Shown: positions 34,483 through 43,626 of the stretch, piece by piece
Layout: every line of letters starts with the position of its first letter
Position numbering within the stretch: the first letter of the stretch is position 1
Assembly: GCF_900590755.1 (NCBI RefSeq)
Contig: NZ_UUOC01000029.1
Span: 62,001 to 126,000, forward strand
Source of the DNA: Pseudomonas viridiflava
GTDB taxonomy: Bacteria; Pseudomonadota; Gammaproteobacteria; Pseudomonadales; Pseudomonadaceae
Reading direction: 5' to 3'
Length of the DNA stretch: 64,000 nucleotides
Translations under genes and position numbers: made by a program
The notes under the pieces: model-generated
Databases searched by the model: none
What the model was told of the DNA's origin: nothing
The model's input: the letters and a program-made list of their open reading frames with translations, nothing else

Positions 34483-34665
34483 GCTTATCCCTTCTACTTA
34501 TTATGGTGCGGGTTGATCATTGACTAATCGAATGTAGCTAACAAGTTGCAGGCTGTCTTATAGACCGTCGTGTTGCAGGTCGATCATCGGCCTTGATTGC
34601 TCGCCAGGATTAAGCACGCAAGCAAAGCCCAGGCAAAAAAGCCCAGCCAAAAAAACATGCAAAAA

Positions 34666-34693
34666 AAACCGAAGCACAAAGGCTTCGGTTTTC
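34666..34693 (-). terminator. Intrinsic terminator after the SCP2 gene
   Basis: AAACCGAAGC and GCTTCGGTTT form a 10-bp stem with a 6-base loop, with A-runs on the left and T residues on the right. Read on the minus strand, the A-run at 34661-34668 becomes the U-tract after the SCP2 stop codon. Confidence 0.8.
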
Positions 34694-34709
34694 AATGCAT
34701 GCTCGCCGA

Positions 34710-35024
34710 TCAGGCCGGGAACAGTTCGCTCAGTTTCATCGCCAGCATCATGTCGCCTTCAGCGCGCAGCTTGCCGCCCATGAAAGCCTGCATGCCGTCG
34801 GTTTCGCCACTGACGATGCCTTCCAGGGTTTCGCCGTCCATCACCAGAGTGACCTGCGCGTCCGGGTTTTCGCCTTCCTGCAGTTCGCATGTGCTGTCTT
34901 TGACGATCAGCGAGAAGTGCTTGTCTTCATCGATACGGAAGCCGAAAACCAGGTCCAGGCCCGCAGCGGCTGCCGGGTTGAATTTGGCTTTCATGGCTTG
35001 AACGGCGTCGGCTACAGAGTTCAT
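34710..35024 (-). CDS. SCP2 sterol/lipid-binding domain protein
   Basis: A 104-residue single-domain protein of the SCP2 family. It includes AAGLDLVFGFRIDEDKHFSL, GENPDAQVTLVMDGETLEGI and GDMMLAMKLSELFPA. Such proteins bind fatty acyl chains or acyl-CoA in a hydrophobic tunnel and serve as lipid carriers. It lies between the histidine phosphatase gene (upstream) and the APH/SDR genes (downstream), all on the minus strand, but a terminator follows it, so it may be transcribed apart from the latter pair. Confidence 0.9.
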   Translation of the reverse strand: MNSVADAVQAMKAKFNPAAAAGLDLVFGFRIDEDKHFSLIVKDSTCELQEGENPDAQVTLVMDGETLEGIVSGETDGMQAFMGGKLRAEGDMMLAMKLSELFPA

Positions 35025-35070
35025 GTTTCGATCCTTTTTAGTGGTGGTGCTGCAACAAAGTTGTGCTGAC

Positions 35071-35781
35071 TCATCGGTAAGTGATGAGTTCAGGGCTGTT
35101 CATCAGTTGTAGGTGAGCGTGGTTGTTGAAGTTCGCCAGCGTCACGTCACGGCCTCGAAACCGCAGGTGGTTGAGCGATGTGTTGACGATTTGCCAGTTC
35201 ATTTCAAAGGCTTGCCGGACCGGCATCCGGGTAATCAGGTGGAGCAGGGCGGTAATGGTGCCGCCAGAGGTGAACACCGCAATGCGTTCGCCAGCTGCGG
35301 CGCGCTCGATGATGCGCTGCAGACCGGCCTCGACCTGGGCGACAAAACCGAGCCAGCTTTGCAGGCCAGCGGGGTCATGGCTACCGTCCAGCCAGCGGCC
35401 GATAATCAGGGCAAACAGGCGCTGGAATTCTGCGTGGTTCTGGGCGGCGTTGCGCATTACGTGGAGGGCGTCGGGTTCGTCGCCCAGCATCTCAGGCAAC
35501 AGACCGCGAATAACGGCTTCAGCGTCGAACTCGTCAAAACCTGAGTCGATGTCCACTTCCGGTACTGGCAGACCGGCGGTCACCAGTTGCGCCAGGGTGG
35601 TTTCGGCGGTGTGCTGCTGGCGGCGCAGGCTGCCTGCGATGCATCGATCAAAGCCCATGCCCAGGCGTGAAAGGTACTCGCCCAGCACTTGCGATTGGCG
35701 AATTCCGGTGGGCGACAGCACGTCGTAATCGTCGGCACCGAACGAAGCCTGGCCATGTCGTATCAGATAGATGCTGCCCAC
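35071..35781 (-). CDS. Histidine phosphatase family protein
   Basis: A 236-residue member of the phosphoglycerate mutase-like branch, starting at GTG 35781. The catalytic phospho-His is in YLIRHGQASFG near the N-terminus. RRQQHTAET supplies the second Arg. FDEFDAEA and the late VFTSGGTITALLHL stand at the positions of the acid/base and second-His regions. In the last motif the usual Gly-His-Gly is replaced by Ser-Gly-Gly, so the second catalytic His is not obvious. The substrate is unknown. It is first of the lipid-type minus-strand run. Confidence 0.85.
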   Translation of the reverse strand: MGSIYLIRHGQASFGADDYDVLSPTGIRQSQVLGEYLSRLGMGFDRCIAGSLRRQQHTAETTLAQLVTAGLPVPEVDIDSGFDEFDAEAVIRGLLPEMLGDEPDALHVMRNAAQNHAEFQRLFALIIGRWLDGSHDPAGLQSWLGFVAQVEAGLQRIIERAAAGERIAVFTSGGTITALLHLITRMPVRQAFEMNWQIVNTSLNHLRFRGRDVTLANFNNHAHLQLMNSPELITYR

Positions 35782-35978
35782 GTCCGCGCCGTCCCGGTAC
35801 GTTGATGTTTTTCGCGAGGTTATGGGGATGCCGAAGACGTGTCAATGAAAAAACATACGCTTGTTTGAATTCCGGTTTTGGAAATGATTGGCGGCTGGTC
35901 GTCAACAGGCCGCGCCGGTATGCTTGAGCGATCCCGCGACCCTTGCTTGGTAAGGGCGCTTTGAAGTGAGGAGTCTCT

Positions 35979-37001
35979 GTGGAGTTTTTAGCCGATTACG
36001 CCAGTTTCCTGGCCAAAACGGTCACGCTGGTGGTTGCCATTGTTGTGGTTCTGGTGGCGATTGCGTCCATGCGCGGCAAAGGTCGTCGTCGTTCTGCCGG
36101 GCAACTGCAAGTCACCAAACTCAATGATTTCTATAAAGGGCTGCGCGAACGTCTTGAGCAATCCTTGCTCGACAAGGATCGCCTCAAGGCCTTGCGCAAG
36201 GAACAGGCAAAAAGCCTGAAGAAAGACAAGAAACTCGCCGAGCCGAAACCACGTGTCTACGTGCTGGATTTCGACGGCGACATCAAGGCGTCCGCCACTG
36301 AAAGCCTGCGTCACGAAATCACCGCCTTGCTGACCCTGGCCACGGACAAGGATGAAGTTGTGCTGCGTCTGGAAAGCGGCGGAGGCATGGTCCACAGCTA
36401 TGGCCTGGCATCCTCGCAGCTGGCGCGGATTCGTCAGGCGGGTATTCCGCTGACCATTTGCATCGACAAAGTCGCCGCCAGTGGCGGTTACATGATGGCC
36501 TGCATTGGCGACAAGATCATCAGCGCGCCCTTTGCCATCCTCGGCTCGATTGGTGTGGTGGCGCAGCTGCCCAACGTCAATCGCCTGCTGAAAAAGCATG
36601 ACATCGACTTCGAAGTGCTGACCGCCGGTGAATACAAACGCACCCTGACGGTATTTGGCGAAAACACCGAGAAGGGCCGCGAGAAATTCCAGCAGGATCT
36701 GGACATCACCCACGACCTGTTCAAGAACTTTGTCGCCAACTACCGCCCGCAGCTGGCCATTGATGAAGTGGCCACCGGCGAAATCTGGCTGGGCGTGGCT
36801 GCACTGGACAAGCAATTGGTAGATGAGCTCAAGACGAGCGACGAGTACATCGGCGAGCGCGCCAAAACCGCCGAAGTGTTCCATCTGCATTACGTGCAGC
36901 GCAAAAGCCTGCAAGAGCGTATGGGCATGGCGGCCACTGGCTCGGTGGATCGCTTGCTGGTGAGTTGGTGGAGTCGCCTGACTCAACAACGTTTCTGGTA
37001 A
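35979..37001 (+). CDS. sohB: SohB-like membrane serine peptidase (S49 family)
   Basis: A 340-residue protein starting at GTG 35979, behind GTGAGGAG. It has one N-terminal membrane helix (FLAKTVTLVVAIVVVLVAIA), a basic helical linker, then an S49 (protease IV-like) domain. VLRLESGGGMVHSYGLASSQ, the nucleophile region DKVAASGGYMMACIGDKI (Ser) and a Lys in GEYKRTLTVFGENTEKGRE match the Ser-Lys dyad. SohB is an inner-membrane signal-peptide peptidase homologue; its substrates are not known. A terminator follows directly. Confidence 0.92.
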   Translation: MEFLADYASFLAKTVTLVVAIVVVLVAIASMRGKGRRRSAGQLQVTKLNDFYKGLRERLEQSLLDKDRLKALRKEQAKSLKKDKKLAEPKPRVYVLDFDGDIKASATESLRHEITALLTLATDKDEVVLRLESGGGMVHSYGLASSQLARIRQAGIPLTICIDKVAASGGYMMACIGDKIISAPFAILGSIGVVAQLPNVNRLLKKHDIDFEVLTAGEYKRTLTVFGENTEKGREKFQQDLDITHDLFKNFVANYRPQLAIDEVATGEIWLGVAALDKQLVDELKTSDEYIGERAKTAEVFHLHYVQRKSLQERMGMAATGSVDRLLVSWWSRLTQQRFW

Positions 37002-37013
37002 ATCGCTCTAATC

Positions 37014-37049
37014 AAAGCGCCGCTTCCACTGCGAAGGGGCGCTTTTTTT
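37014..37049 (+). terminator. Intrinsic terminator after sohB
   Basis: AAAGCGCC and GGCGCTTT form a stem around a 16-base loop, followed by a run of seven T. It lies 13 bases after the sohB stop codon. Confidence 0.88.
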
Positions 37050-37161
37050 ATGCGTGGAATATGCCTTTGAAATAACGCAGGACGCGGTATTTATGCAGGT
37101 CACTGCAGGGATGATGCATCGATAAGCTGGCGATCTCTTTGCAATAAGGACATTGCCTGAC

Positions 37162-40100
37162 ATGCCGTACATCGACTCCCTGACCAACCATCCGCTGATG
37201 GATGCATTCGTCGCCAAACACGGAGAACTGATCAAAACCCCGGCCAGCTTTGCCCGGGATCTGATCATCACCCACGCGAAAACCCGCTGGGCGTTGGACA
37301 TTGATCCCGACACCGTCTGCCTGACATCACTGTTGTACAACTCGCCGCCTGCGCAAGCCCCTTACCCGGCGACAGTGCAGCACGCGTTGACCATGACTGA
37401 GGCGCTGCTGCACAACGTGCGGCGCCGCTCCCGATTGTCCCGCTGGTTCGACTCTGTGCAACCCTGGAGTCCCGGCAGTATTGCCCTGCGGCCGGTGCAG
37501 AAATTGCTGCCGAACTTCACGGTACGTTCATACGAGGCGCTCTACAGACGAACCGTGCCACAGATTTATGACGCCTCGACTCAAGTGGCCATTGCTCCCG
37601 ATGAGTTCAAACGGTTCATCCAAGACACTCATTTGCCCACCCTTTATCACGAGTATCTTGAGCAGTTGCTCGCGACCCATGCGCAGTATTTTCCGGTGCT
37701 GGCTAAGGCCGCTTACCTCAAGGCAGCGTTTTATCAGGCCCAGGAAAAGACCCTGAGCCAGGCTGATCAACTGCTGGCCTTTGAAGCCGTGGGTTTGAGC
37801 CTGTCGCAGCGCTGGGAAATGCTTACGCCGGCGAAGCTTGCCGAGCCGTTTGCCGCTGCCAGTCATGTCGTTGTGTCGCCCCTGAAAGTCCATCACTACA
37901 CCGCCACCGACATTCTGCTAATCAAGGACAAACGCAGTCAGCGCACGCTGCTGTATATCCCCGGTAATTCTTCGCCCCTGCAGGGTTTTGAAAACGAGCA
38001 TAAGCTTGCCGACTGGCTGGCCATCCAATGCCGTGAGCCGCTCAAGCGTGTAGCCCTGGCGGCGCATTTTCAGGAGCGCGATAGCAGCGACGGGCTGTTT
38101 CTGAGTGGTCTTCTCAGCGCACTGGAAGGGGTTGCAGATTATCCGCACTGGTTCCACAGCGGCAGCTGGCCGCCGCGCCTGTATGTGCATGCCGGCAAGC
38201 AGATTGCCGGTGATCCCTTTGATTATGTCCGTGACAGTCTGACAGCCCGATTAAGAGCTGATGCCAAGTCGATTATCCATACCCGCCACGAAGCATTGCT
38301 GGAAGACCTGGCCGAAGGTCTGACGCGCAGCCTGGTGTTCACCGGGCTGATTGCGCTGATGGTGCCTGAGGCCGTGCCCTTTATTATCGGGCTCTCCACC
38401 ACGCTGATCGGTGTCGCAACGGTACAGGCGCATCAAGGCAAGACCTTTGAAGAGCGCAAGCGAGCGGCGCAGCGAATAGAGTTCGGTGTTTTCAACGCCT
38501 TGCCCTTGGCGGTAGAAGGGGTAGTCAAAGTGTCCGTCAACCTGGCCTCATCGGCCTCCGCCGTGGAGCCACTATACGTCGTCGAAGAAACCGGGGTCGC
38601 CACTGAAACGCAGGCTGCCGAAGTGGTCTCTCCGCGATTCGAAATGGCACCGCCCAATCTTCGCTCGCTCAGTTCCGGTCTGCGTCAGTCCTTAAAAGCA
38701 TTCGAAGCGCCGGTCGCATCTGTTCAAGGTGCTCCAAGCATTCACGGGCCCAACGGCATGCTGGATATTTACCATTCAGACGGCCACTACTTTGTGCCGA
38801 TTCATGACCAGGCTTACGAGGTTTGCTGGGAAGAGTCTGCGCGTCAGTGGCGTGTGACTGCTCCTGACGGTACAGGCAGCAAGGGGCCTTTTATCAGGCA
38901 ACTGGAAACCGGTCAGTGGGATATCGATCTTCCTGGGCTAAAAGGTGGAATGGACCATGCTTCAGGGCCGGTAGCCACGCCTTCCACATCCGCGCCCTCA
39001 TTACACGACCAGGTCAGGGCGCTTTACCCCGGCTTCACGCATCAACAAGCCGCCGAATTCATCGCCGGGTTACGCGCCAATGGCACCTCCATCGAGATAC
39101 AGCTCGCCCGGTTAAACATGGACTTCCAGTCCCTGGATCGCAGCCTCGAACGCTGGGTGAACGGCCCGATAAGTTGGCAACCCGTGACCGAGACTCATTC
39201 GGTGCCGATTAACGCCATGTCCCGGCGAAACGCAGCAGAAATCATCAAGCGTTGCTGGCAACGGCAAACCCCGGTTACAGGCGTGGTCGCCCGGCATCTC
39301 AACGGTTATATGCTGGACCTGTCTGGTGTGGTGATTGGCGATCTGCCTTATCTGCCCGGTGACTTCAGCCATGTCACGGCCATTAATCTGTCGCGCACCT
39401 ACATGTCGCAGCAGTCGGTGAGTGCTCTGGTGACCAAATGCCCGGGGCTTTGCTGGTTGAATGCCGAAAACAACTTCTTGTCAGTGGTGCCCGCCGGTAT
39501 TCGTAACCTGCGGCAACTGACGCGCCTGACCCTGGCCAACAACCGCATCGTGCTCACCGGCGATATGGTGCAGACCTTCAGGCGCCTGCCCAGCCTGAGG
39601 CTGCTAAACCTTGAGCGCAACCCTATCGGACCGCTGCTGGATGTCAGTGAAATGCCGCAACTGCTCAACCTGTTTCTGCGCGCAACCGGCATTCAGGACC
39701 CGCCCGCCGGCGTCTTTGAGATTCCCAACTTGATGGCGCTGGATTTGCGCGGCAATCGCATCACGACCTTGCCTGATGCGTTCTTTGAGTCACCGGGTGC
39801 TGTCCGGCACACATTATTGGACGGCAACCCACTCTCGGCAGGCACCCAGGCGCGAATCTCAGCGCTGGGTGGACCCTGGGTGTTTGCCGAACAGGCTGAT
39901 AACCCAGAATTCTGGCTCTACCAGACACCGGCACTGGAGCGCGTGCGCCGCCGGGAAATCTGGGAGCTGTTCTGGAGCCAATTGCATGCGGCGGATTTTT
40001 TTGAAGTCATCGCCCGTTTACAGGGCTCGGCCGACTTCAGTCTGAGCCGTGCAGAGGTGACGCAACGGGTTTGGGCGTTGCTGGAAGCCGGGGCTGAAGA

Positions 40101-40761
40101 TGAAGCATTGCGCGGCCGATTGATCGGTATTGCGGCGTTTCCTGAAACCTGTGTCGACGGCGCTGCGGTTATTTTCAGCAACATGGAGCTGGAAGTGTTG
40201 ATCTGCCGCGCCCGGGCCATGGCGCTCGACGGCAGGGAAGGGCCGCAGTTACTCAAGCTGATACGCGGACTGTTTCGCCTTGAAGAAGTGGACGCCATCG
40301 CGCGTCTGGACGTTGCTGCTCGCGTCGGGTTTACCGAGGACGTTGAAGTCCTGCTGGCTTACCGGGTTGGTCTTGCCAGTCGCCTTGATCTGCCGATAAG
40401 CACCCGCACCATGCAGTTTTTCACCTCTGCAGATGTCACTGATCAGGCGTTGACACAGGCAGCACAAAGGGTCTTGAGCCATGAGACTCCGGAGCAATTG
40501 ACAACCTTCGCCATCAAGCGCGACTTCTGGATCGACCACCTGAAACGCCAATACGCCGACCAGTTCACCGTCTGCCAGCGGCCTACTGCGCTGCGCATGG
40601 AGGCCCTGGATGATCTGCACAGTGAAAGCCCGCTGTCGGATGCGACGTACAAACGGGAAGCCGAGGCCATCATGCGTCAACGCCAGGCGGACGAAGAGCG
40701 GCTGATAAAGCAGCTGACCGAGGCGGAATTGGCCGGTGGGCCGGGTGCGAATGAGGTTTGA
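37162..40761 (+). CDS. LRR/NEL-type E3 ubiquitin ligase effector
   Basis: A 1199-residue protein. ATG 37162 is chosen because ATAAGGA lies 11 bases before it; a TTG three codons upstream is too close. The first ~600 residues look like the DUF6543 (dermonecrotic-toxin-like) region common in Pseudomonas, with two hydrophobic stretches at ~388-420. Residues ~720-890 form leucine-rich repeats (LRQLTRLTLANNRI, LRLLNLERNPIGPL, LMALDLRGNRITTLP). The C-terminal ~300 residues match the NEL domain, with catalytic Cys997 in ETCVDGAAVIFSNMELE (C-x-D motif). IpaH/SspH-like NEL enzymes ubiquitinate host proteins after delivery into eukaryotic cells. No secretion system is visible here. The gene sits alone between a terminator and a repeat. 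Confidence 0.9.
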   Translation: MPYIDSLTNHPLMDAFVAKHGELIKTPASFARDLIITHAKTRWALDIDPDTVCLTSLLYNSPPAQAPYPATVQHALTMTEALLHNVRRRSRLSRWFDSVQPWSPGSIALRPVQKLLPNFTVRSYEALYRRTVPQIYDASTQVAIAPDEFKRFIQDTHLPTLYHEYLEQLLATHAQYFPVLAKAAYLKAAFYQAQEKTLSQADQLLAFEAVGLSLSQRWEMLTPAKLAEPFAAASHVVVSPLKVHHYTATDILLIKDKRSQRTLLYIPGNSSPLQGFENEHKLADWLAIQCREPLKRVALAAHFQERDSSDGLFLSGLLSALEGVADYPHWFHSGSWPPRLYVHAGKQIAGDPFDYVRDSLTARLRADAKSIIHTRHEALLEDLAEGLTRSLVFTGLIALMVPEAVPFIIGLSTTLIGVATVQAHQGKTFEERKRAAQRIEFGVFNALPLAVEGVVKVSVNLASSASAVEPLYVVEETGVATETQAAEVVSPRFEMAPPNLRSLSSGLRQSLKAFEAPVASVQGAPSIHGPNGMLDIYHSDGHYFVPIHDQAYEVCWEESARQWRVTAPDGTGSKGPFIRQLETGQWDIDLPGLKGGMDHASGPVATPSTSAPSLHDQVRALYPGFTHQQAAEFIAGLRANGTSIEIQLARLNMDFQSLDRSLERWVNGPISWQPVTETHSVPINAMSRRNAAEIIKRCWQRQTPVTGVVARHLNGYMLDLSGVVIGDLPYLPGDFSHVTAINLSRTYMSQQSVSALVTKCPGLCWLNAENNFLSVVPAGIRNLRQLTRLTLANNRIVLTGDMVQTFRRLPSLRLLNLERNPIGPLLDVSEMPQLLNLFLRATGIQDPPAGVFEIPNLMALDLRGNRITTLPDAFFESPGAVRHTLLDGNPLSAGTQARISALGGPWVFAEQADNPEFWLYQTPALERVRRREIWELFWSQLHAADFFEVIARLQGSADFSLSRAEVTQRVWALLEAGAEDEALRGRLIGIAAFPETCVDGAAVIFSNMELEVLICRARAMALDGREGPQLLKLIRGLFRLEEVDAIARLDVAARVGFTEDVEVLLAYRVGLASRLDLPISTRTMQFFTSADVTDQALTQAAQRVLSHETPEQLTTFAIKRDFWIDHLKRQYADQFTVCQRPTALRMEALDDLHSESPLSDATYKREAEAIMRQRQADEERLIKQLTEAELAGGPGANEV

Positions 40762-40796
40762 TTCATGATGCTCAAATAATTTCGGTGACACCTATT

Positions 40797-40925
40797 GTGG
40801 GACCGGCTTTAGCCGGGAAGGCGGCATTTCAGACGATAGACACGCGGTCGATGTACTGGCCTCTTCCCGGCTGAAGCCGGTCCCACTTCCCCAGACCGCT
40901 TGCATGCGAACATAGAATCTCCCAC
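40797..40925. repeat. Composite repeat: GGGACCGGC hairpin plus linked segment
   Basis: 40797-40886 is the hairpin pair GTGGGACCGGCTTTAGCCGG / CCGGCTGAAGCCGGTCCCAC. 40900-40925 (core GAACATAGAATCTCCCAC) is the linked segment seen at 1153-1184. The order and orientation equal those at 1057-1184. Confidence 0.8.
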
Positions 40926-40951
40926 ATGCTGTTGGAGCAGGAGGCACGCCA

Positions 40952-40990
40952 TAAAAAAACCCAGGCCGGAAATCCAGGCCTGGGTTTTTG
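40952..40990. terminator. Bidirectional intrinsic terminator
   Basis: AAACCCAGGCC and GGCCTGGGTTT make an 11-bp stem with a 9-base loop. It has A-runs on the left and T-runs on the right, so it can end transcription from the DUF934 gene on the minus strand and from the effector gene on the plus strand. Confidence 0.88.
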
Positions 40991-41022
40991 ATGCTGCAGG
41001 TTAATCAGCGCCTACGGAGCAC

Positions 41023-41517
41023 TTATCGCCTACGAAACAATGGCAGCGGCTCGTCAGTAGCCGCCTGATACGTCACTGAAAAATCCTTGAGGCCTTCAAG
41101 GGCTTCGTAGGGATCTTTGTCGGCGCGAATCGCAAAGGCGTCAAAGCCGCAGCGGTGCAGGTAGAACAACTGGTCACGCAGCACGTCACCAATGGCCCGC
41201 AATTCGCCCTTAAAGCCATAACGGTCTCGCAGCAGGCGGGCGTTGGAGTAGCTACGTCCGTCGGTGAAGGCCGGGAAGTTCAAGGCAATGACCTGGAACT
41301 TGTCGACATCAACTCCGATCTCTTCAGCTTCTTCGTCGCTGTCCAGCCACACACCCAGACCGCCATCGCGGGCCTGAAGCGCGTGACCATGCTCGCGCCA
41401 CAAGGCCAGCGGTACGATCAGGTCGTCGCAGTTGGACAATTCGTCAAACGAGGCATCCTTGGGCAGCAAGTGCCAGGTTTCGTCGATGACTTCGTTGTTC
41501 TTAATGATTCGCTGCAT
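41023..41517 (-). CDS. DUF934 protein linked to sulfite reductase
   Basis: A 164-residue soluble protein counted from ATG 41517 (MQRIIKNNEVIDETW). The longer open frame upstream overlaps cysI and is not expected to be translated. It contains LIVPLALWREHGHAL, GVWLDSDEEAEEIG and RLLRDRYGFKGELRAIGDVL, the core of DUF934. Family members regularly follow cysI-type reductase genes in Pseudomonas and are described as putative oxidoreductases or accessory proteins of sulfur assimilation. The biochemical role is not known. The start overlaps the end of cysI by 17 bases. Confidence 0.9.
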   Translation of the reverse strand: MQRIIKNNEVIDETWHLLPKDASFDELSNCDDLIVPLALWREHGHALQARDGGLGVWLDSDEEAEEIGVDVDKFQVIALNFPAFTDGRSYSNARLLRDRYGFKGELRAIGDVLRDQLFYLHRCGFDAFAIRADKDPYEALEGLKDFSVTYQAATDEPLPLFRRR

Positions 41518-43159
41518 AGACGCGCTCCTTGAAAGGGTCGATGCCAATACGCTGGAAGGTGTCGATGAAACGCTCGTCTTCGTTACGTTTCTCAACGTAG
41601 ACGTCGATCAGCTTCTCGATCACGTCCGGCATGGCGTCCTGAGCGAACGACGGGCCAAGGATCTTGCCCAGGCTGGCGTCACGGCTGGCGCTGCCACCCA
41701 GGGAAACCTGGTAGAACTCTTCGCCTTTCTTGTCCACGCCCAGAATGCCGATATGGCCGACATGGTGGTGACCGCATGCGTTCATGCAACCGGAAATGTT
41801 CAGGTCCAGTTCGCCGATGTCGAACAGGTAATCCAGGTCGTCGAAACGGCGCTGGATGGATTCGGCAATCGGGATCGACTTGGCGTTGGCCAGCGAGCAG
41901 AAATCACCGCCAGGGCAGCAGATGATGTCGGTCAGCAGGCCCACGTTTGGTGTGGCGAAACCTTGCTCACGCAATTCGTGCCACAGGGTGAACAGTTGGC
42001 TCTGCTCGACGTCGGCCAGAATGATGTTCTGCTCGTGGGAGGTGCGCAGTTGACCGAAGCTGTAGCGGTCGGCCAGGTCAGCGACGCCATCGAGTTGCTT
42101 GTCGGTCAGGTCACCCGGCGCAACACCGGTTGGCTTGAGGGACAGGGTCACGGCAATGTAGCCCGGCTTTTTGTGGGCCAGGGTATTGCGCGTGCGCCAG
42201 CGGGCGAAACCTGGGTGTTCCTGATCCAGTTTGGCCAGCTCGCTGCTGAAGTCTTCCAGTGCTTTGTAATCCGGATCAACGAAGTGCTTGGAGACACGAT
42301 GCACTTCGGCTTCGGTCAGCGTGGTCTGGCCGCCACGCAAGTGGGCCATTTCCGCGTCGACTTTTTCGGCAAAGACTTCAGGTGTAAGAGCCTTGACGAG
42401 GATTTTGATCCGCGCCTTGTACTTGTTGTCGCGACGGCCGTAGCGGTTATAAACCCGCAGAATGGCGTCGAGGTAGCTCAACAGATCCTGCCACGGCAGG
42501 AATTCGTTGATGAACGCGCCGACCACCGGCGTACGGCCCAGACCGCCGCCAACCAAAACGCGGAAGCCCAGTTCGCCCGCTGCGTTCAGCACCGGCTCAA
42601 GGCCGATGTCGTGAACTTCAATCGCGGCGCGGTCGCTGGTGGAGCCGTTGATCGCGATCTTGAATTTACGCGGCAGGTAGGCAAATTCCGGGTGGAAAGT
42701 GGTCCATTGACGGACGATTTCACACCATGGGCGCGGGTCTACCAACTCGTCAGCCGCTACGCCGGCGAACTGATCGGTGGTGACGTTGCGCAGGCAGTTG
42801 CCGCTGGTCTGAATGGCGTGCATTTGCACGGTTGCCAGTTCCGCCAGAATGTCGGGAATGTCTTCCAGTGCAGGCCAGTTGAACTGCACGTTCTGCCGTG
42901 TGCTGATGTGTGCGTAGCCCTTGTCATAGTCGCGGGCTATCTTGGCCATCATCCGTGTCTGGCGGGAAGTGAGCTGGCCGTAAGGCACAGCCACACGCAG
43001 CATTGGCGCGAAACGCTGGATATAGAGGCCGTTTTGCAGGCGCAGAGGGCGGAACTCTTCTTCGCTGAGTTCCCCCGCCAGATAGCGTCGGGTCTGATCA
43101 CGGAACTGCTTTACGCGGTCCTCGATGATCCGCTGGTCGTACTCGTCGTATACGTACAT
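41501..43159 (-). CDS. cysI: Sulfite reductase, siroheme hemoprotein
   Basis: A 552-residue nitrite/sulfite reductase. ATG 43159 (MYVYDEYDQ) has AGGACC at good spacing; the TTG seven codons upstream does not. It has the duplicated ferredoxin-like and siroheme-binding layout. The first half has STRQNVQFNWPALEDIPDI. The [4Fe-4S]-siroheme cysteines lie in CCPGGDFCSLANAKS and NISGCMNACGHHHVG near the C-terminal third. It reduces sulfite to sulfide for cysteine synthesis. The ferredoxin/NADPH partner is not encoded nearby. DUF934 is co-transcribed. Confidence 0.93.
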   Translation of the reverse strand: MYVYDEYDQRIIEDRVKQFRDQTRRYLAGELSEEEFRPLRLQNGLYIQRFAPMLRVAVPYGQLTSRQTRMMAKIARDYDKGYAHISTRQNVQFNWPALEDIPDILAELATVQMHAIQTSGNCLRNVTTDQFAGVAADELVDPRPWCEIVRQWTTFHPEFAYLPRKFKIAINGSTSDRAAIEVHDIGLEPVLNAAGELGFRVLVGGGLGRTPVVGAFINEFLPWQDLLSYLDAILRVYNRYGRRDNKYKARIKILVKALTPEVFAEKVDAEMAHLRGGQTTLTEAEVHRVSKHFVDPDYKALEDFSSELAKLDQEHPGFARWRTRNTLAHKKPGYIAVTLSLKPTGVAPGDLTDKQLDGVADLADRYSFGQLRTSHEQNIILADVEQSQLFTLWHELREQGFATPNVGLLTDIICCPGGDFCSLANAKSIPIAESIQRRFDDLDYLFDIGELDLNISGCMNACGHHHVGHIGILGVDKKGEEFYQVSLGGSASRDASLGKILGPSFAQDAMPDVIEKLIDVYVEKRNEDERFIDTFQRIGIDPFKERVYAANH

Positions 43160-43429
43160 ATAGGTCCTGTTCTCAGGCAATTACCACGGTAAATCTGCGC
43201 GCACGGCCGCGCACTCCCAACGGAGCCGGGGGAAGATACCAGTTTGCAGTTATGCGCAAAAGTCATGTTTGAATATATGCAAAGAACCAAAAGTGCTAAG
43301 TCGATTATCTGCGGGGCATAACCCTACTTGTGAGAAGGGCATCCCTGAACTTTACTGAGGTCGAGTCTGCTCTGAAAAGACGCCGGATTCCCGTGATGCC
43401 ACTAATAAAACAGACAAGAGGCGTTGTTA

Positions 43430-43543
43430 ATGAGCAATCACCCGAAAGTGTCCAAAAAGGACAGTCATGTCGATGCATGGGCCATCTTCTTCATCATCAT
43501 TCTGGTGGTGGGGACCGCCGTCTTCTGGGTCAGTCACCAATAA
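43430..43543 (+). CDS. 37-residue single-pass membrane peptide
   Basis: ATG 43430 follows AAGAGG and encodes a peptide of 37 residues ending with TAA at 43541-43543. A charged N-terminus (KVSKKDSHVD) is followed by a single membrane helix, AWAIFFIIILVVGTAVFWV, and a short SHQ tail. The clean helix, the ribosome binding site and the absence of any competing gene support it. It lies between the divergent cysI promoter and the periplasmic binding protein gene, 84 bases upstream of the latter. No function is recognised. The positive N-terminus predicts an N-in orientation in the inner membrane. Confidence 0.65.
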   Translation: MSNHPKVSKKDSHVDAWAIFFIIILVVGTAVFWVSHQ

Positions 43544-43626
43544 ATTGCGGTACAGATAATCCGGTGCTCAGCCGATAAATATTCTGTGGTCATTTCTTTA
43601 CCTCCGAATTTTAAGGCTCGCTCCGT

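Noticed and set aside
41432..43192. 586-codon plus-strand frame opposite cysI
   Set aside because: cysI has its full set of siroheme cluster motifs; the opposite frame has none.
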